From a virus: DNA of 26,151 nt. Of this stretch, positions 8,401-16,356 are shown piece by piece. Location: IMG/VR virus record IMGVR_UViG_3300020205_001580, positions 1 through 26,151 of that record; one strand, 5' to 3'. The notes below the pieces were generated by a model. That model worked only from the letters and a program-made list of their open reading frames with translations. It did no database searches and was not told where the DNA came from. The position numbers and the translations under genes were made by a program. Position 1 is the stretch's first letter. Each line of letters begins with the position of its first letter.

Positions 8401-11400
8401 ATAACTGGAATTAATTCTAAGGGTGTGACTGTTGAAAGAGTTGCTGGATTTGAAAAAGGCACATTCTCAGTTCCAGGATCAAAGGGTGCAGGAGATGTTA
8501 CACCAGCAATGCTTTCCCCAGGTGAATCAGTTATTCCAACCAAGCAATCTGAAAAACATCGTGGTTTGATTAAAAGTATTATATCGGATAACATTCCAGG
8601 ACATATGGCTGGAAGAATTGGCAAGATAAAACCACAGTCTTCACGAGAGCCACTATTCCTTGGAATGCCAAAGACACTTAAAGAAACCAATATTAGAATA
8701 GCAAATCAAAAAATGTTGGACGACATAGATCGTTCAATTAGAAATGGTCCATTAGGAGCATTAGAGCCTTCAAACTTTGGAAAGCTAGTTACAGAAACAA
8801 CAGGTCACAGCTTCCCAATTCCAGGTGTTGGCGGTATTTACGAAAAGGGTGGCAAGCAACTATTTGTTAAACCAGTAACAGATATTGATGCTGCCAGAGC
8901 AGAATTGTTATCAACATCAGCATTTACTCCTGCTCATAACCTAATTGCACCAAAACAAGAATTAAGAACAATGTTAGATCCAACAGATCCAAAAGGAAAA
9001 AGAAGAATAGCAGTTCTTGTATCTCCTTATGATGCTAAGTTTGCAAATCCAGATGGTAAATTTACTCAACAACAAATGGCTGATCAGCTTTATGCTTCAT
9101 CTTTAAGAGGTGATAAAGATTTACAGACAGCAAATGTTTCTGGCAATATGGTTATTGATGCAGGAACTTCGTATGCGTATGACAAGGCTTCAGGATTAAG
9201 AACACAATCAGATTCTCTTAAGTCAGTATTAGAACAAGCGCATATAAATACACTTGGAGTTAAAGGTGGTGCCAGAAGAGCGTTTGCAGATGCTGTTTCA
9301 CCAATAGCACAAAAAATGACGGCAGATGAATTCCATATTCTTATGTCTGGCACTGTAACAGCTCATAATGCAAGACTGGCACAAACTTTAGCAACAACTA
9401 AATTAACTGCAGCAGAAAAAGAATTTTATGCTAAAAATATTTTAGCTAGAGGTAAAGAGGCTGAAGACATTGATTGGAGACAAATTCACGCTAACCTTGT
9501 TAATCTTGAAGCTGCTCCTAAAAAGAAAGAGCTTACCGCTGCAGCAATAGCTAAGAAATTTGAAGAGCAACTATTAAAAAAGCGTCAATCAGGACATGCC
9601 AATGAAGACTTCTACGTTCAACCTTTTGATGATGGAACTGGTGGAGTTGGAAAATCAAAAGCATCTTTAGATAGAATTAAAGCTTTACCAATAATTGATA
9701 GTCAAAGCCAACAAGAACAGCATAGAATTTTTCAATGGGCTGAAGATCAAATGTCTGGTCCTGACATTAGACCTGAAGCAAAAGCAAAATGGGAAAAAAG
9801 TAAGGTTAAGTGGAAAGAAAGTATTGCTAAGTACCTTACCTATGATCCAGCAACAGGACTTTACTACACAGGTAAAGAAGGAGAACGTGGCACACCTAGA
9901 GAGCATCTTGAAAAAGCATTAAGGTATAACTTAGGAATTGATCCAGCAACAACACCAAAAAGAAAAGGCCAATTTGCAAGCCTAAGTGATACAGCCACAG
10001 GAAGTCATGCTTTAGAAAAAATATCAATTGGTGGGGCAACAAAAGGTGGCGGTGGAGTTGCTACTAATAACCCAGGAGCAAAAGCACTACTCGATGAAAT
10101 TAGATTAGAAACTGAAGCTAGAAATAAAGCACTAGGCGCAAGTGGAGAAACTACCAAGATAACAGAATATTTAAAATCAAAATATCCAGATGCTACTGCT
10201 GGTCAGATAAACAGAATTTTACAGTTAGAAGCTGCACATATTGAGCCAGGTAAAGCTGCACAAGGAGAACAGTCAATAGCAAGAAGTAAAGATAAATGGA
10301 TTAATGGTCAAGCATGGGATGACTTTGGTGGCGTAAATCAGTACATGCTAAATGATAAAAAGCACCAAAGAATTCTTGACTGGGATAAATCTTTTGCAGA
10401 AAGCCCATTAGGATTAAATGATAAAAGAAGATCTGAGTATCAAAAAGCAGCTGACTTTATGGCTTCAGGAAGACACCCTTCAACTGCGGAAGAAGCAAAG
10501 CTAGTAAGGGATGCAGCACAACTTGAATTATTAGCCATTGAAGCAGAGGAAAAAAGCAAAAAAGAAACTGGGAAAAAACCAAAAGGATTTAGCAAGTACA
10601 AGTTAAACCTTAATAAATTATCAGCAGACGCAGCAAGATTTATTCTTGATGGAAGATTAGGACCAAACTCTAGTTTCTATGACGATCTATTAACACAAAA
10701 AAAGATAGTCAACTTAGATACAAACACTAGAACTGGTCAAATTTCTGTTGGTAAGGGAGAAGGAATAATTCCTGCAGACACTAAGCCAGGATCTAAGGTT
10801 AAGCCTAAAAAAGTAACAGGACAAAACTCAACTCCTAGACCTTTTGGATCAACCACAACTGGTCCATCTGGTGAAAGAGTTCCTAAAAACCCTGGATTAG
10901 TTGCTTCACGACAAACAATGAGGTTTATTGGAAAAGATAAGGGAGATTTAACATTTAGAAATGATCCCACATATAGCCCAGCATTTACTGAAGCATCTGA
11001 TTTAAGTAAAAACTCTCAAAGAAATGTTAATAAACTTGTTAATGAACACATTGCTAATCTAAAGAAAACAAACACCTTAAGTAAAGATGACATTAGAGCT
11101 AAAGCTGATAACTACAGAAGATATCTTATAGCAGATAGATTAGAAAAAGCTAATCAAGCAGAGTATGCTAAGACTGCACCAGCCCGTGCAAAATTAGCAG
11201 CACAGAGTCTTAAAAAAGAACAGGCTAATGCTCGTAAAGAAAGAGTTGGAAGGTTTTCTGGAGGTGCATCAGCTGCCGTTGGTGGCTTAGGTATGGCTGC
11301 AATGATGGGTGGTGCAGATCAAAAGGTGACAACTGGACTGTTTGCAGCATCAGCAGTTGCTGGCTTGGCCCCAATGCTTATGAATCCATATGTAGCTGCT

Positions 11401-14400
11401 GGAGCAGCAGTATTAGCAGTTGCTGGATCTTTCTGGTATGCAAACAAAAAAATAAAAGAAGCTGCAGAAAATCAATCTAGATTTGTTGATTTAACAAGAG
11501 CCACAACAGAAAAGATGAAAACCATTGGCGAAATGAATCAAAAAGTCGGCGCAGCTGAGATTATGGCTGCAAAAAGAAAAGCTGGTACTGCAAACCGTTA
11601 CACTGAAGGTTTTGACAGAGGTAAGCAACAGTACGGTGCAACTTTTCTTGGGACTGATCCAGGTAAAGAAATGCAAGACACTTTTTCAAAGCAACTTGCT
11701 AAAGGAGGAGATCAGGCCATTAAGCAAATGGCACTAAACCTTGGAACTTATGTTTCAGATGGTATTATGTCTGCACAGCAAGCATACAGTATTGCACAAC
11801 AAATTGGTCAAGACATGGGAAATTTAACAATTAGCTCTCAAATAACTGGAGAACTAATAAGTTTAATTGGCCCAGATGGAAAAGACATTTTAACTAATCC
11901 TATAGGTGTAAGAGTTAAGATTGTACAAGACTCAAGAGCACAAAGCCAACCTACAAGAGAAACTCTTGAAAAAAGCCCTACTTCGACATGGTCTATTTCC
12001 GACATTCCAATGGGAGAAACATCAACAAAACAAACAAGGGACTTGTCAGCAGCCTTAGCAGCATCAAATGTTCAAGACTTAGAGTTAGCACAAGCAGTAC
12101 AAGACTCTTTAGAGTTACAGTTAACAAAAGAAATTGAAAAATTAAAAGTTCAAAAAGCAGCAACTACAGATAAAGAAAAACAAGCAAAGATTGAAGACAA
12201 GATTGTTAAAAAAGAAGAGCAAAGATTAGATGGCCAAAAAAAATTAAAAGGAGAGTTAACAGCCATCTTAAAACAGCAGGCAGCAGACTACAAGCTAGCT
12301 CAAAAAAAGAAATCTGAAGCTGAATATTTAACTTCTTTAGAAACACAAATTACTGAAAAATATAAAGATGACCCTGTACAAAAGAATTTTTTAAGCACAC
12401 TTTCTGCCAATACAAATAAGGTTGCAGATAGAACAGTTAGAATAAAAGTTCAAGCTTTAGTTGCAGCTGGATTTTTAGAACCATCACAAATGTCTAGCTT
12501 GTTAGATTTGTACAGTGGTGACGATGCCGCCTTAAACACTCAGCTCAACTTGGCTGTAAGAACAACCGACAGTGGAGTTTTGAAAGAGGTTATCGGATTT
12601 GTAACTAGTTTAGATAATAAAGATTATATTAAAAAAGCTTTGTTTGAAAAGGTAATTGCTGGAGATTCTGTTGAGTTGATGTCTACTCTTAACTCTTTGG
12701 CAAAGTTAAATAATAAAGAGGTAAGCGTTAAAACATTTTTTGAAGATCCAAAGGCTTTAGAAAACTTAGATCTACTACAGGGCAAACTTAGCAAGATTAA
12801 AGAAATTGATTCTCCTATTACTGCAAAAGTTTTAGCAGAAACAGAACAAATAGGTGACATCAAGCTTGGCCCATTAGCGGATATATTTAAAAAATGGGAA
12901 GGCCTCGATCCAAAAATTACAAGAACAATTGTTGCACAATATGTAACTATTGCCTCTTTAATCGGTACCCCCGAAGCAATTGCTAGCTTAAAGGCACGGG
13001 GAGTATTAGCTCCGCTTGGTCCAAATGGTGAAAACTATACCCCCACACAGATTGAGGCAGAGAAAGGAAGAATGGCTGCCGAATTTACACCGCAGGCGGT
13101 TGCAGCAATGATAGCAGCCAATACTCCTAAAAATCTAGGCGATGGCGATGGCAATAAAACTACAAGAACTTATTCTGAAATTAATGACTTATTAAAACAA
13201 ATTAAATTCTTAAGAGATGCATCTGTTAATGCTGAAGGCAAACTTAAAGAATTAGCAAATGTTACAGCTGGTAAAGGAATAACTAAAATTACTGGTGTTA
13301 TTCAACAGTTAATGAAGGGTCCAAAAGGCGGATACAATAGAGACTTTATCTCATGGCTAGAGAGTATGGATGAGGCTACACGCAAAACCTACATGTCTGT
13401 AAATAAAGCTGGAAAAGTTATATTAAGTACTGAAGGTAAACAGGCAAAAGAGTTATTCAATGAAGCTTCATTTGGAAGAGCGTATAATAGAGAAAACACA
13501 GTTGCTCAAGATAGTCTTGCCCAAGCAGCTGCTCTTGTTAAATTAAAAACAGCTGGGTTTGACACAGCAAAAGCCTTAGAATTAGTTGCAGATGCATCGT
13601 TTGCGGTATCTGTTAACTCTGGAAACATTACTCCAGAGGAACTAAAACTTCTTAAAGAAGAAGCTATAAGAGCAAAGAAAGAAGTAGCAGCGCTTGCTCT
13701 AGAACTTAAGACAGCTGCAGAAGGATCACAGCAAGGCTTAACCGATATAACACAAAAACTTAGAATTTTGTCTGGACTAAAAGACAGGTACAAACTAACC
13801 TCTGATCAAAGAGAAGCCATTGTGTCACAAAGTAAGGGAACTCTAGATTCTCTTGAAGGCTACCTTGCTGGGAAAATTACGGGACCAGCAGGGGATGCAA
13901 TTAAAAAAGATTTAGAAAAAATTCTAAACAGTGTTCATCCTATCCTTGATGGCACCCTTAATCTTAAGGTGCAAGTTGATGGACTTCAGGCAGCAAGAGA
14001 TGCGTTCTCAGATATTCAGAATAGGTTTAATGATTTCTTTAATGCTAAAAGATCTTTAGTTGCATCAAAATATAGAAAAGATCTAAATGCAGCACAAGAC
14101 AAGTTAGACCCTAATGTAAAAGGATCGGCTGGAGCAAATGCTAAAGCAGCACAAGACGAGCTTACCGCTGCTCAAAAAGCAGTAGATGCAGCCAATAGAG
14201 CCAATGATAAAAAAATCAAAACTATAAATGATAATGCTGAAAAAGAACTTCGTGTTTTAGAAAAAACAGTTAAAGAAAAGAAAGCTGCTTTAGATAAAGC
14301 AAATAAAGACTTAAAAGATGCCGAAGACAAAGCAAACATCGAGCAAGATAGATATAACGTACAAATGGAATATGATAGTTATTTTGCAGCAGATGGAACT

Positions 14401-16356
14401 GTCAACGATGGTTTTACTAAAAATGCTAAAACTGGTGTAACTAATCCCCGTTCTATTGAATTTTTACAAAGAAATATTGATACTAATCAAAGAGAATTAG
14501 AAGAAAAGGTCAATAGACCTTTGGAAGATGCTCAAAGATCTCTAGCTGACTTTGAACGCAAGATGCAAAAAACATATACCGATAGAATTGACGCATTGCA
14601 AGAAACCTCATCTGCATATTCCGATGACCTAACACTTATTGATCACGCAGCAGAGGCAATTAATAAAAAATATGATCTTCAAGAAGAAGCACTTAATAAA
14701 ATTTCTGCAATTAATGATCAAATTATTTCACAACAAAAAGATCAGCTAGACCTTGCTAGTGCAATTAGTTCTGGAGACATAGGCGCAGCAGCAAAAGCAA
14801 TGCAGCAGATTCAAGCATCCCGTGTTTCTGGTATGGCAAAGACACAACAGGATGCTCTAACTGCATCAAGAGAGTCTGAGATTTCTGGGTTAACATCACG
14901 TGGTTTAACTAGAGAGCAAATTGAAGAAAAACAATGGAATATATCAAGAGAAATTATTCAAATAGAAAAAGACTCTTTACCTTTACAAGAAAATATTGAA
15001 ATCATAAAAGAACGAATTTATGAGCTAGAACAAAAAAGAGAAAACTATTTAAAAGGAATACAAATCCTTGAAGATGAAATTTATGCAAAGACATTAGCAC
15101 GACAAGTTGCACTTGATGCAATTACAAAAAAAGAAATTGCATTAAAACCATTACAAGATGCTGCAAAGGCTGCTCAAGAAGATTACGACGATGCCGAGGA
15201 AAATTATAATGATGTTGTAAAGGCTAGAGATGAAGCTTTAAGGGCTTTAGAAATAGCACATACTGATGCTATGGTCGATCTTGAGACTAGACTTACTGCT
15301 GCTGAAGATGCATTGATCATTGCCAATGACGCACTTGCTGCTGCTCAAGCAGCAGTTGATGAAATACAAGGCAAGATAGATGAAGAACTTGGTAAAATTA
15401 CAGAGCTGGAAGATAAATTCTTGGCAGTTCAAGATGCAATTTTTGGCATGACTTCAAACCTGTTTGACTTTACAACTGAGTTAGAAGCTGCTCTTGTAGC
15501 AGCAGAAAATCTTGCAGCTCAGTTAGCCAAAGATGCACAAGAAAAGAAAGATTTAAACGATGCTGCCCCTGGGTTAGCAAAAGACAAATATACTGCTGCC
15601 TTAAAAGCAGAAAAAGATTTCTCTGATTCAGTCGGCAGAACTACGGCATTTATTAAAAGCCTTCAAGACAAGGTTTTAGACGGAGTTACTCTAAGCTATG
15701 AAGAATTTTATGGTCTAGAGAGAGCCATGAAAGAACTTCCAGGATTACTTTCTAAGCTACAAGACCTGCAGCGTGATACTGCTGAAGCTCAAGAAGCATA
15801 TTATCAAATACTGCTTAAAAACCCCGCAACTAAAAAAGATGCACTAAGGTTTAGATTGCAGACAGACAAAGCATTTGCACTTAGCCCTGAAGGAATGCAG
15901 GCTGCAAGAGATTTAGATGCCGAAGATAAGAAACCAGTTGTACCTCCTGTAGTACCTATGACCCCAGCCGAGCTTAAAGAAAGAATTGCTAAATGGAGAA
16001 AAAACAATCCTTGGGCAGCCTCAATCCCAGATTCAGCAATTCCAAATATGCTAGGCTTCTCTTCAGGAGGAATGGTTCTCAAGTATATGGCTCAGGGTGG
16101 CTTTACTCGTGGATCAGACATAGTTCCAGCTATGCTTACCCCAGGAGAGTTTGTAATGAGCAGATATGCCGTTTCTACCCATGGTGTAGATAAAATGAAA
16201 GCCATGAATAACGGAGATTCAATTGGCGACGCAGTGTATAATTATAGTGTAAACGTAAATGTTAAATCTGATGCTAACCCAGATGAAATTGCAAGAGCAG
16301 TAATGATGCAAATCAAGCAAGTTGATGGTCAGAAAATTAGGGGGAATAGATTCTAA
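5485..16356 (+). CDS. Giant tape measure protein with embedded enzyme-like domains
   Basis: This is a 3623-residue protein starting at GTG 5485; an in-frame TGA lies just upstream and AAGGCGG at 5467-5473 is the ribosome site. Tape measure proteins set tail length and are ejected with DNA, often touching the host membrane. Residues 1 to about 215 are helical; about 215-545 match the TP901-type core (FRELEKETVAFRRVYGDMF, then long Ala-rich helices). Hydrophobic segments lie at about 548-590 and 1926-1986. Between them are two copies of a repeat (687-741, 992-1046), ADP-ribosyltransferase motifs (770-985), a kinase-like domain (1097-1342), a possible HNH motif (1573-1640) and a low-complexity Pro/Thr/Gly linker (about 1750-1830). 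About 2000-2850 is mixed helical, about 2858-3445 is strong coiled coil, and 3538-3577 is a third, weaker repeat. Few tape measure proteins are this long. It ends in TAATG with the next gene. Confidence 0.96.
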   Translation: MSDINSNIRIEFDTGTALAQLRNLQAGLSKFHQTLAEGNLAAANAQKGLTASMIQSINATGKFSASQKTVATSTQAFTTALEKNQLSMKEYFRYSAAAATANTKLLTKAFAAEREILNRARRDRVKALQSQYIQLNGATGAFAKTIQVMPKSLAMVNGKFTELGTRIQYAAQRQQFLNQLLKQGSTQLLNFGKNMQWAGRQLMVGLTMPLGMLAGAAAKAFRELEKETVAFRRVYGDMFTSDAETDAAIENIKKIGMEYTKFGIAVKDTMNMAASAAAAGFSGTALENQVKQANKLSVLGQIDQQKALETTISLQNAFGISSDELAKKINFLNAVENQTVVSLDDITTAIPKVAPVIKQLGGSVEDLAFFLTAMEEGGINASEGANALKSGLAALINPGDKATAMLAGLGINIKGIVEGNAGDLKGTVVGFARALDTLAPLQRARAIEQLFGKFQFARLSTLFQNVTKDGSQASRTLQLAGASVEELSILSQREMSKVEDSVGVKFQKAIEQFKVTLMPIGKQFLEAVTPVVEFFGKMLEKFNGLGDGTKKVIGILVAALGFIGPAALMAFGLLANGAANVIKFFAMLRGGIAKLNGQTNVLGAGFDYLTQQETENLAQSNALHTSHQRLISVFNVEKGSLDSLASSYANAATQARSLATSSPGLFAAPGAASAVSKLPKTRKYADGVLSVPGPKGAGDIQPAMLSPGESVIPTKQSQKHRGLIKAIMADNIPGHIKGRLGSSAKNSKVDQSKALLNSSGRLASNTLIRNLTPQQKEAYDKTTKTLRTYSDDKDANLAIDNALKAGVPKQLLGKSLIKLWKDGYYPITSLKKYNSLTKSLATKESGTFFRGTGVSGKQYLQNKMGGLPPEISGEIYQILKTLKGADQAQALSKFVGKPFKMRTSSWSTEESIAGGFAKNTRERAVSKKDVVPFTIKTSFKDQDVIPVHSLFKNMYSQKGVPESERMFGGNFVITGINSKGVTVERVAGFEKGTFSVPGSKGAGDVTPAMLSPGESVIPTKQSEKHRGLIKSIISDNIPGHMAGRIGKIKPQSSREPLFLGMPKTLKETNIRIANQKMLDDIDRSIRNGPLGALEPSNFGKLVTETTGHSFPIPGVGGIYEKGGKQLFVKPVTDIDAARAELLSTSAFTPAHNLIAPKQELRTMLDPTDPKGKRRIAVLVSPYDAKFANPDGKFTQQQMADQLYASSLRGDKDLQTANVSGNMVIDAGTSYAYDKASGLRTQSDSLKSVLEQAHINTLGVKGGARRAFADAVSPIAQKMTADEFHILMSGTVTAHNARLAQTLATTKLTAAEKEFYAKNILARGKEAEDIDWRQIHANLVNLEAAPKKKELTAAAIAKKFEEQLLKKRQSGHANEDFYVQPFDDGTGGVGKSKASLDRIKALPIIDSQSQQEQHRIFQWAEDQMSGPDIRPEAKAKWEKSKVKWKESIAKYLTYDPATGLYYTGKEGERGTPREHLEKALRYNLGIDPATTPKRKGQFASLSDTATGSHALEKISIGGATKGGGGVATNNPGAKALLDEIRLETEARNKALGASGETTKITEYLKSKYPDATAGQINRILQLEAAHIEPGKAAQGEQSIARSKDKWINGQAWDDFGGVNQYMLNDKKHQRILDWDKSFAESPLGLNDKRRSEYQKAADFMASGRHPSTAEEAKLVRDAAQLELLAIEAEEKSKKETGKKPKGFSKYKLNLNKLSADAARFILDGRLGPNSSFYDDLLTQKKIVNLDTNTRTGQISVGKGEGIIPADTKPGSKVKPKKVTGQNSTPRPFGSTTTGPSGERVPKNPGLVASRQTMRFIGKDKGDLTFRNDPTYSPAFTEASDLSKNSQRNVNKLVNEHIANLKKTNTLSKDDIRAKADNYRRYLIADRLEKANQAEYAKTAPARAKLAAQSLKKEQANARKERVGRFSGGASAAVGGLGMAAMMGGADQKVTTGLFAASAVAGLAPMLMNPYVAAGAAVLAVAGSFWYANKKIKEAAENQSRFVDLTRATTEKMKTIGEMNQKVGAAEIMAAKRKAGTANRYTEGFDRGKQQYGATFLGTDPGKEMQDTFSKQLAKGGDQAIKQMALNLGTYVSDGIMSAQQAYSIAQQIGQDMGNLTISSQITGELISLIGPDGKDILTNPIGVRVKIVQDSRAQSQPTRETLEKSPTSTWSISDIPMGETSTKQTRDLSAALAASNVQDLELAQAVQDSLELQLTKEIEKLKVQKAATTDKEKQAKIEDKIVKKEEQRLDGQKKLKGELTAILKQQAADYKLAQKKKSEAEYLTSLETQITEKYKDDPVQKNFLSTLSANTNKVADRTVRIKVQALVAAGFLEPSQMSSLLDLYSGDDAALNTQLNLAVRTTDSGVLKEVIGFVTSLDNKDYIKKALFEKVIAGDSVELMSTLNSLAKLNNKEVSVKTFFEDPKALENLDLLQGKLSKIKEIDSPITAKVLAETEQIGDIKLGPLADIFKKWEGLDPKITRTIVAQYVTIASLIGTPEAIASLKARGVLAPLGPNGENYTPTQIEAEKGRMAAEFTPQAVAAMIAANTPKNLGDGDGNKTTRTYSEINDLLKQIKFLRDASVNAEGKLKELANVTAGKGITKITGVIQQLMKGPKGGYNRDFISWLESMDEATRKTYMSVNKAGKVILSTEGKQAKELFNEASFGRAYNRENTVAQDSLAQAAALVKLKTAGFDTAKALELVADASFAVSVNSGNITPEELKLLKEEAIRAKKEVAALALELKTAAEGSQQGLTDITQKLRILSGLKDRYKLTSDQREAIVSQSKGTLDSLEGYLAGKITGPAGDAIKKDLEKILNSVHPILDGTLNLKVQVDGLQAARDAFSDIQNRFNDFFNAKRSLVASKYRKDLNAAQDKLDPNVKGSAGANAKAAQDELTAAQKAVDAANRANDKKIKTINDNAEKELRVLEKTVKEKKAALDKANKDLKDAEDKANIEQDRYNVQMEYDSYFAADGTVNDGFTKNAKTGVTNPRSIEFLQRNIDTNQRELEEKVNRPLEDAQRSLADFERKMQKTYTDRIDALQETSSAYSDDLTLIDHAAEAINKKYDLQEEALNKISAINDQIISQQKDQLDLASAISSGDIGAAAKAMQQIQASRVSGMAKTQQDALTASRESEISGLTSRGLTREQIEEKQWNISREIIQIEKDSLPLQENIEIIKERIYELEQKRENYLKGIQILEDEIYAKTLARQVALDAITKKEIALKPLQDAAKAAQEDYDDAEENYNDVVKARDEALRALEIAHTDAMVDLETRLTAAEDALIIANDALAAAQAAVDEIQGKIDEELGKITELEDKFLAVQDAIFGMTSNLFDFTTELEAALVAAENLAAQLAKDAQEKKDLNDAAPGLAKDKYTAALKAEKDFSDSVGRTTAFIKSLQDKVLDGVTLSYEEFYGLERAMKELPGLLSKLQDLQRDTAEAQEAYYQILLKNPATKKDALRFRLQTDKAFALSPEGMQAARDLDAEDKKPVVPPVVPMTPAELKERIAKWRKNNPWAASIPDSAIPNMLGFSSGGMVLKYMAQGGFTRGSDIVPAMLTPGEFVMSRYAVSTHGVDKMKAMNNGDSIGDAVYNYSVNVNVKSDANPDEIARAVMMQIKQVDGQKIRGNRF
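7543..7707 (+). repeat. Tape measure module repeat, copy 1 (residues 687-741)
   Basis: This 55-residue module has the core GAGD..PAMLSPGESVIPTKQS followed by KHRGLIK and DNIPGH, ending GRLG. Copy 2 (8458-8622) matches it at 43 of 55 residues by direct comparison. PAML[ST]PGE motifs recur near the C-termini of many phage tape measure proteins; the function is unknown to me. Here it marks the start of the inserted enzyme region. Confidence 0.9.
7792..8439 (+). other. Predicted ADP-ribosyltransferase domain inside the tape measure protein (residues about 770-985)
   Basis: The three signatures of the R-S-E class of NAD-dependent ADP-ribosyltransferases occur in the right order and spacing. The first is an Arg after an aromatic pair, FFRGTG, at R850. 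The second is a Ser-Thr segment, SSWSTEESIAGGFA, at 904-917, with S907 the likely key Ser. The third is an ExE pair, PESERMFGGNFVI, at E962 and E964. ExE is typical of members that modify Arg or similar acceptors. Known phage relatives in function are T4 Alt, which is injected with DNA, and ModA/ModB, which modify host RNA polymerase and other proteins. The domain sits between two near-identical repeats, in frame with the tape measure gene, with no separate start. The target is unknown. The fold call rests on motifs only. Confidence 0.72.
8458..8622 (+). repeat. Tape measure module repeat, copy 2 (residues 992-1046)
   Basis: This is the second copy of the GAGD..PAMLSPGESVIPTKQS / KHRGLIK / DNIPGH module, 43 of 55 residues identical to copy 1. 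Differences are mostly conservative (I/V, A/S, M/I, L/I). It directly follows the ADP-ribosyltransferase-like domain and precedes the kinase-like one, so copies 1 and 2 bracket a single enzyme unit. Confidence 0.9.
8773..9510 (+). other. Predicted kinase-like domain (HipA / phosphoinositide-kinase-like) inside the tape measure protein (residues about 1097-1342)
   Basis: The segment carries kinase landmarks in order. There is a glycine-rich start GVGGIYEKGGKQLFVKP with K1129 in the position of the ATP-binding lysine, an AARAELL helix with E1140 as partner, and a strand region RIAVLVSPYDAKF. A catalytic stretch GDKDLQTANVSGNMVIDAG follows, with D1210, N1217 and D1225 matching the D....N and D.G metal-binding pattern of HipA and phosphoinositide-type kinases. 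A helical segment follows as expected for a C-lobe. The substrate could be protein, lipid or nucleotide-related. It directly follows repeat copy 2. This is motif recognition without a structural comparison; a degenerate pseudokinase is possible. Confidence 0.5.
10201..10404 (+). other. Possible HNH-type nuclease motif inside the tape measure protein (residues about 1573-1640)
   Basis: LEAAHIEPG (H1585) followed 33 residues later by GGVNQYML (N1618) and KKHQRI (H1627) reproduces the H...N...H order of HNH and related beta-beta-alpha metal nucleases, in which an AH[HI].P stretch precedes a GG..N and a final His. The usual zinc-binding Cys pairs are missing, and AHI stands where many families have AHH or HHI. 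The surroundings (residues about 1400-1570 and 1640-1750) are not recognised. It may be a nuclease, a decayed one or a coincidence. Confidence 0.35.
16096..16215 (+). repeat. Degenerate third copy of the PAML.PGE module near the tape measure C-terminus (residues 3538-3577)
   Basis: GGFTRGSDIVPAMLTPGEFV keeps the core of the two upstream modules (G.F, GSD for GAGD, PAML, PGE, V) but then diverges (HGVDKMKAMNNG where the others have KHRGLIK). This C-terminal form is the one commonly seen in tape measure proteins, so it is probably ancestral and the two internal copies derived. Confidence 0.75.

Noticed and set aside
9695-9922. A 75-codon plus-strand frame inside the tape measure gene
   Set aside because: It is in another frame of a clearly coding segment, has no ribosome site and its Lys-rich composition reflects A-rich codons read out of frame.
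10741-10800. GKGEGIIPADTKPG as a fourth copy of the PAML.PGE module
   Set aside because: Only a few residues (GE..IP) resemble the module, and the stretch lies in a low-complexity Pro/Lys/Thr linker where such matches occur by chance.
7365-13793. Many open frames of 60-110 codons on the minus strand across the tape measure gene
   Set aside because: They lie opposite a long coding gene with strong codon structure, lack ribosome sites and have no recognisable domains. They look like chance frames.
16233-16245. GTGTATAAT inside the tape measure gene as another extended -10 promoter
   Set aside because: It lacks the spacer base between TG and TATAAT, lies inside a coding region, and has no gene start close behind it except the coupled TAATG at 16356.
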